A DNA stretch of 5,957 bases from DAOPMC01 sp035392025. GTDB taxonomy: Bacteria > Bacillota_I > Bacilli_A > RF39 > UBA660. How positions within the stretch are numbered: position 1 is the first letter of the stretch; every line of letters begins with the position of its first letter. A model generated the notes under the pieces. The model saw nothing but the letters and a program-made list of their open reading frames with translations. It searched no databases and was not told where the DNA came from. The stretch lies in the NCBI GenBank assembly GCA_035392025.1, contig DAOPMC010000041.1, positions 1 to 5,957 of the forward strand. The letters are read 5' to 3'. Both the position numbers and the translations under genes were made by a program. This document shows positions 5,933 through 5,957 of this stretch, piece after piece.

Positions 5933-5957
5933 TAATTTGAGCCAAAAATCAATTTTT

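Noticed and set aside
5944..5957. AAAAAT-CA-ATTTTT palindrome at the right edge
   Set aside because: Low-complexity A/T sequence with a two-base loop; chance is likely in such AT-rich DNA, and the neighbouring gene is outside the window.

Overview
The window is AT-rich and looks like a low-GC Gram-positive (Bacillota) chromosome. The evidence is an LtaS-type membrane sulfatase, a CarD-family RNA polymerase-binding protein, a tyrosine T-box leader, GGAGG-like ribosome binding sites, sigma-A-like promoters, and TAA as the stop of every gene. ProRS is of the short archaeal/eukaryal-like type without an editing insertion. Together these fit an uncultured gut-type Bacilli or Clostridia lineage; that placement is inference, and no gene here fixes the species.

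Layout. On the + strand, 73-2004 encodes a five-helix LtaS-family protein with its own promoter. It converges on a minus-strand block, and a single bidirectional hairpin (1996-2023) contains both stop codons. Read in its own direction (right to left), the minus-strand block starts with a tyrosine T-box leader (about 5897-5668). It continues with tyrS (from 5646), a LamG-like coding fragment (to 4074), proS (4005-2581) and a small carD-like gene (2509-2012). proS and carD each have a recognisable promoter. carD may also be read through from proS, since no good terminator lies between them.

The main anomaly is at about 4671-4696. TyrRS is intact from its start through the catalytic core (HLGH, GGTDQ, KMSKS) to the usual Gly-Gly-Ile-Pro linker. 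It then runs out of frame after about 320 residues, and its C-terminal S4 RNA-binding domain is absent. Immediately downstream, in another frame, is the coding sequence of a LamG/concanavalin-like domain of the kind found at the C-terminus of large surface or phage-structural proteins. This domain has no start codon or ribosome binding site of its own. A 10-bp direct repeat lies exactly at the junction, one copy in each parent's frame. Collapsing the repeat would remove 16 bp and join the two frames. This is either a real deletion or recombination joining tyrS to the 3' end of a surface-protein gene, or a chimeric assembly join. Sequence alone cannot decide between them.

Functionally the window combines envelope polymer synthesis (LtaS-like), translation (ProRS, and TyrRS under T-box control) and global transcription control (CarD). 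I see no mobile element, CRISPR array, tRNA or rRNA gene. No complete undescribed system is evident; the tyrS/LamG junction is the part most worth following up.
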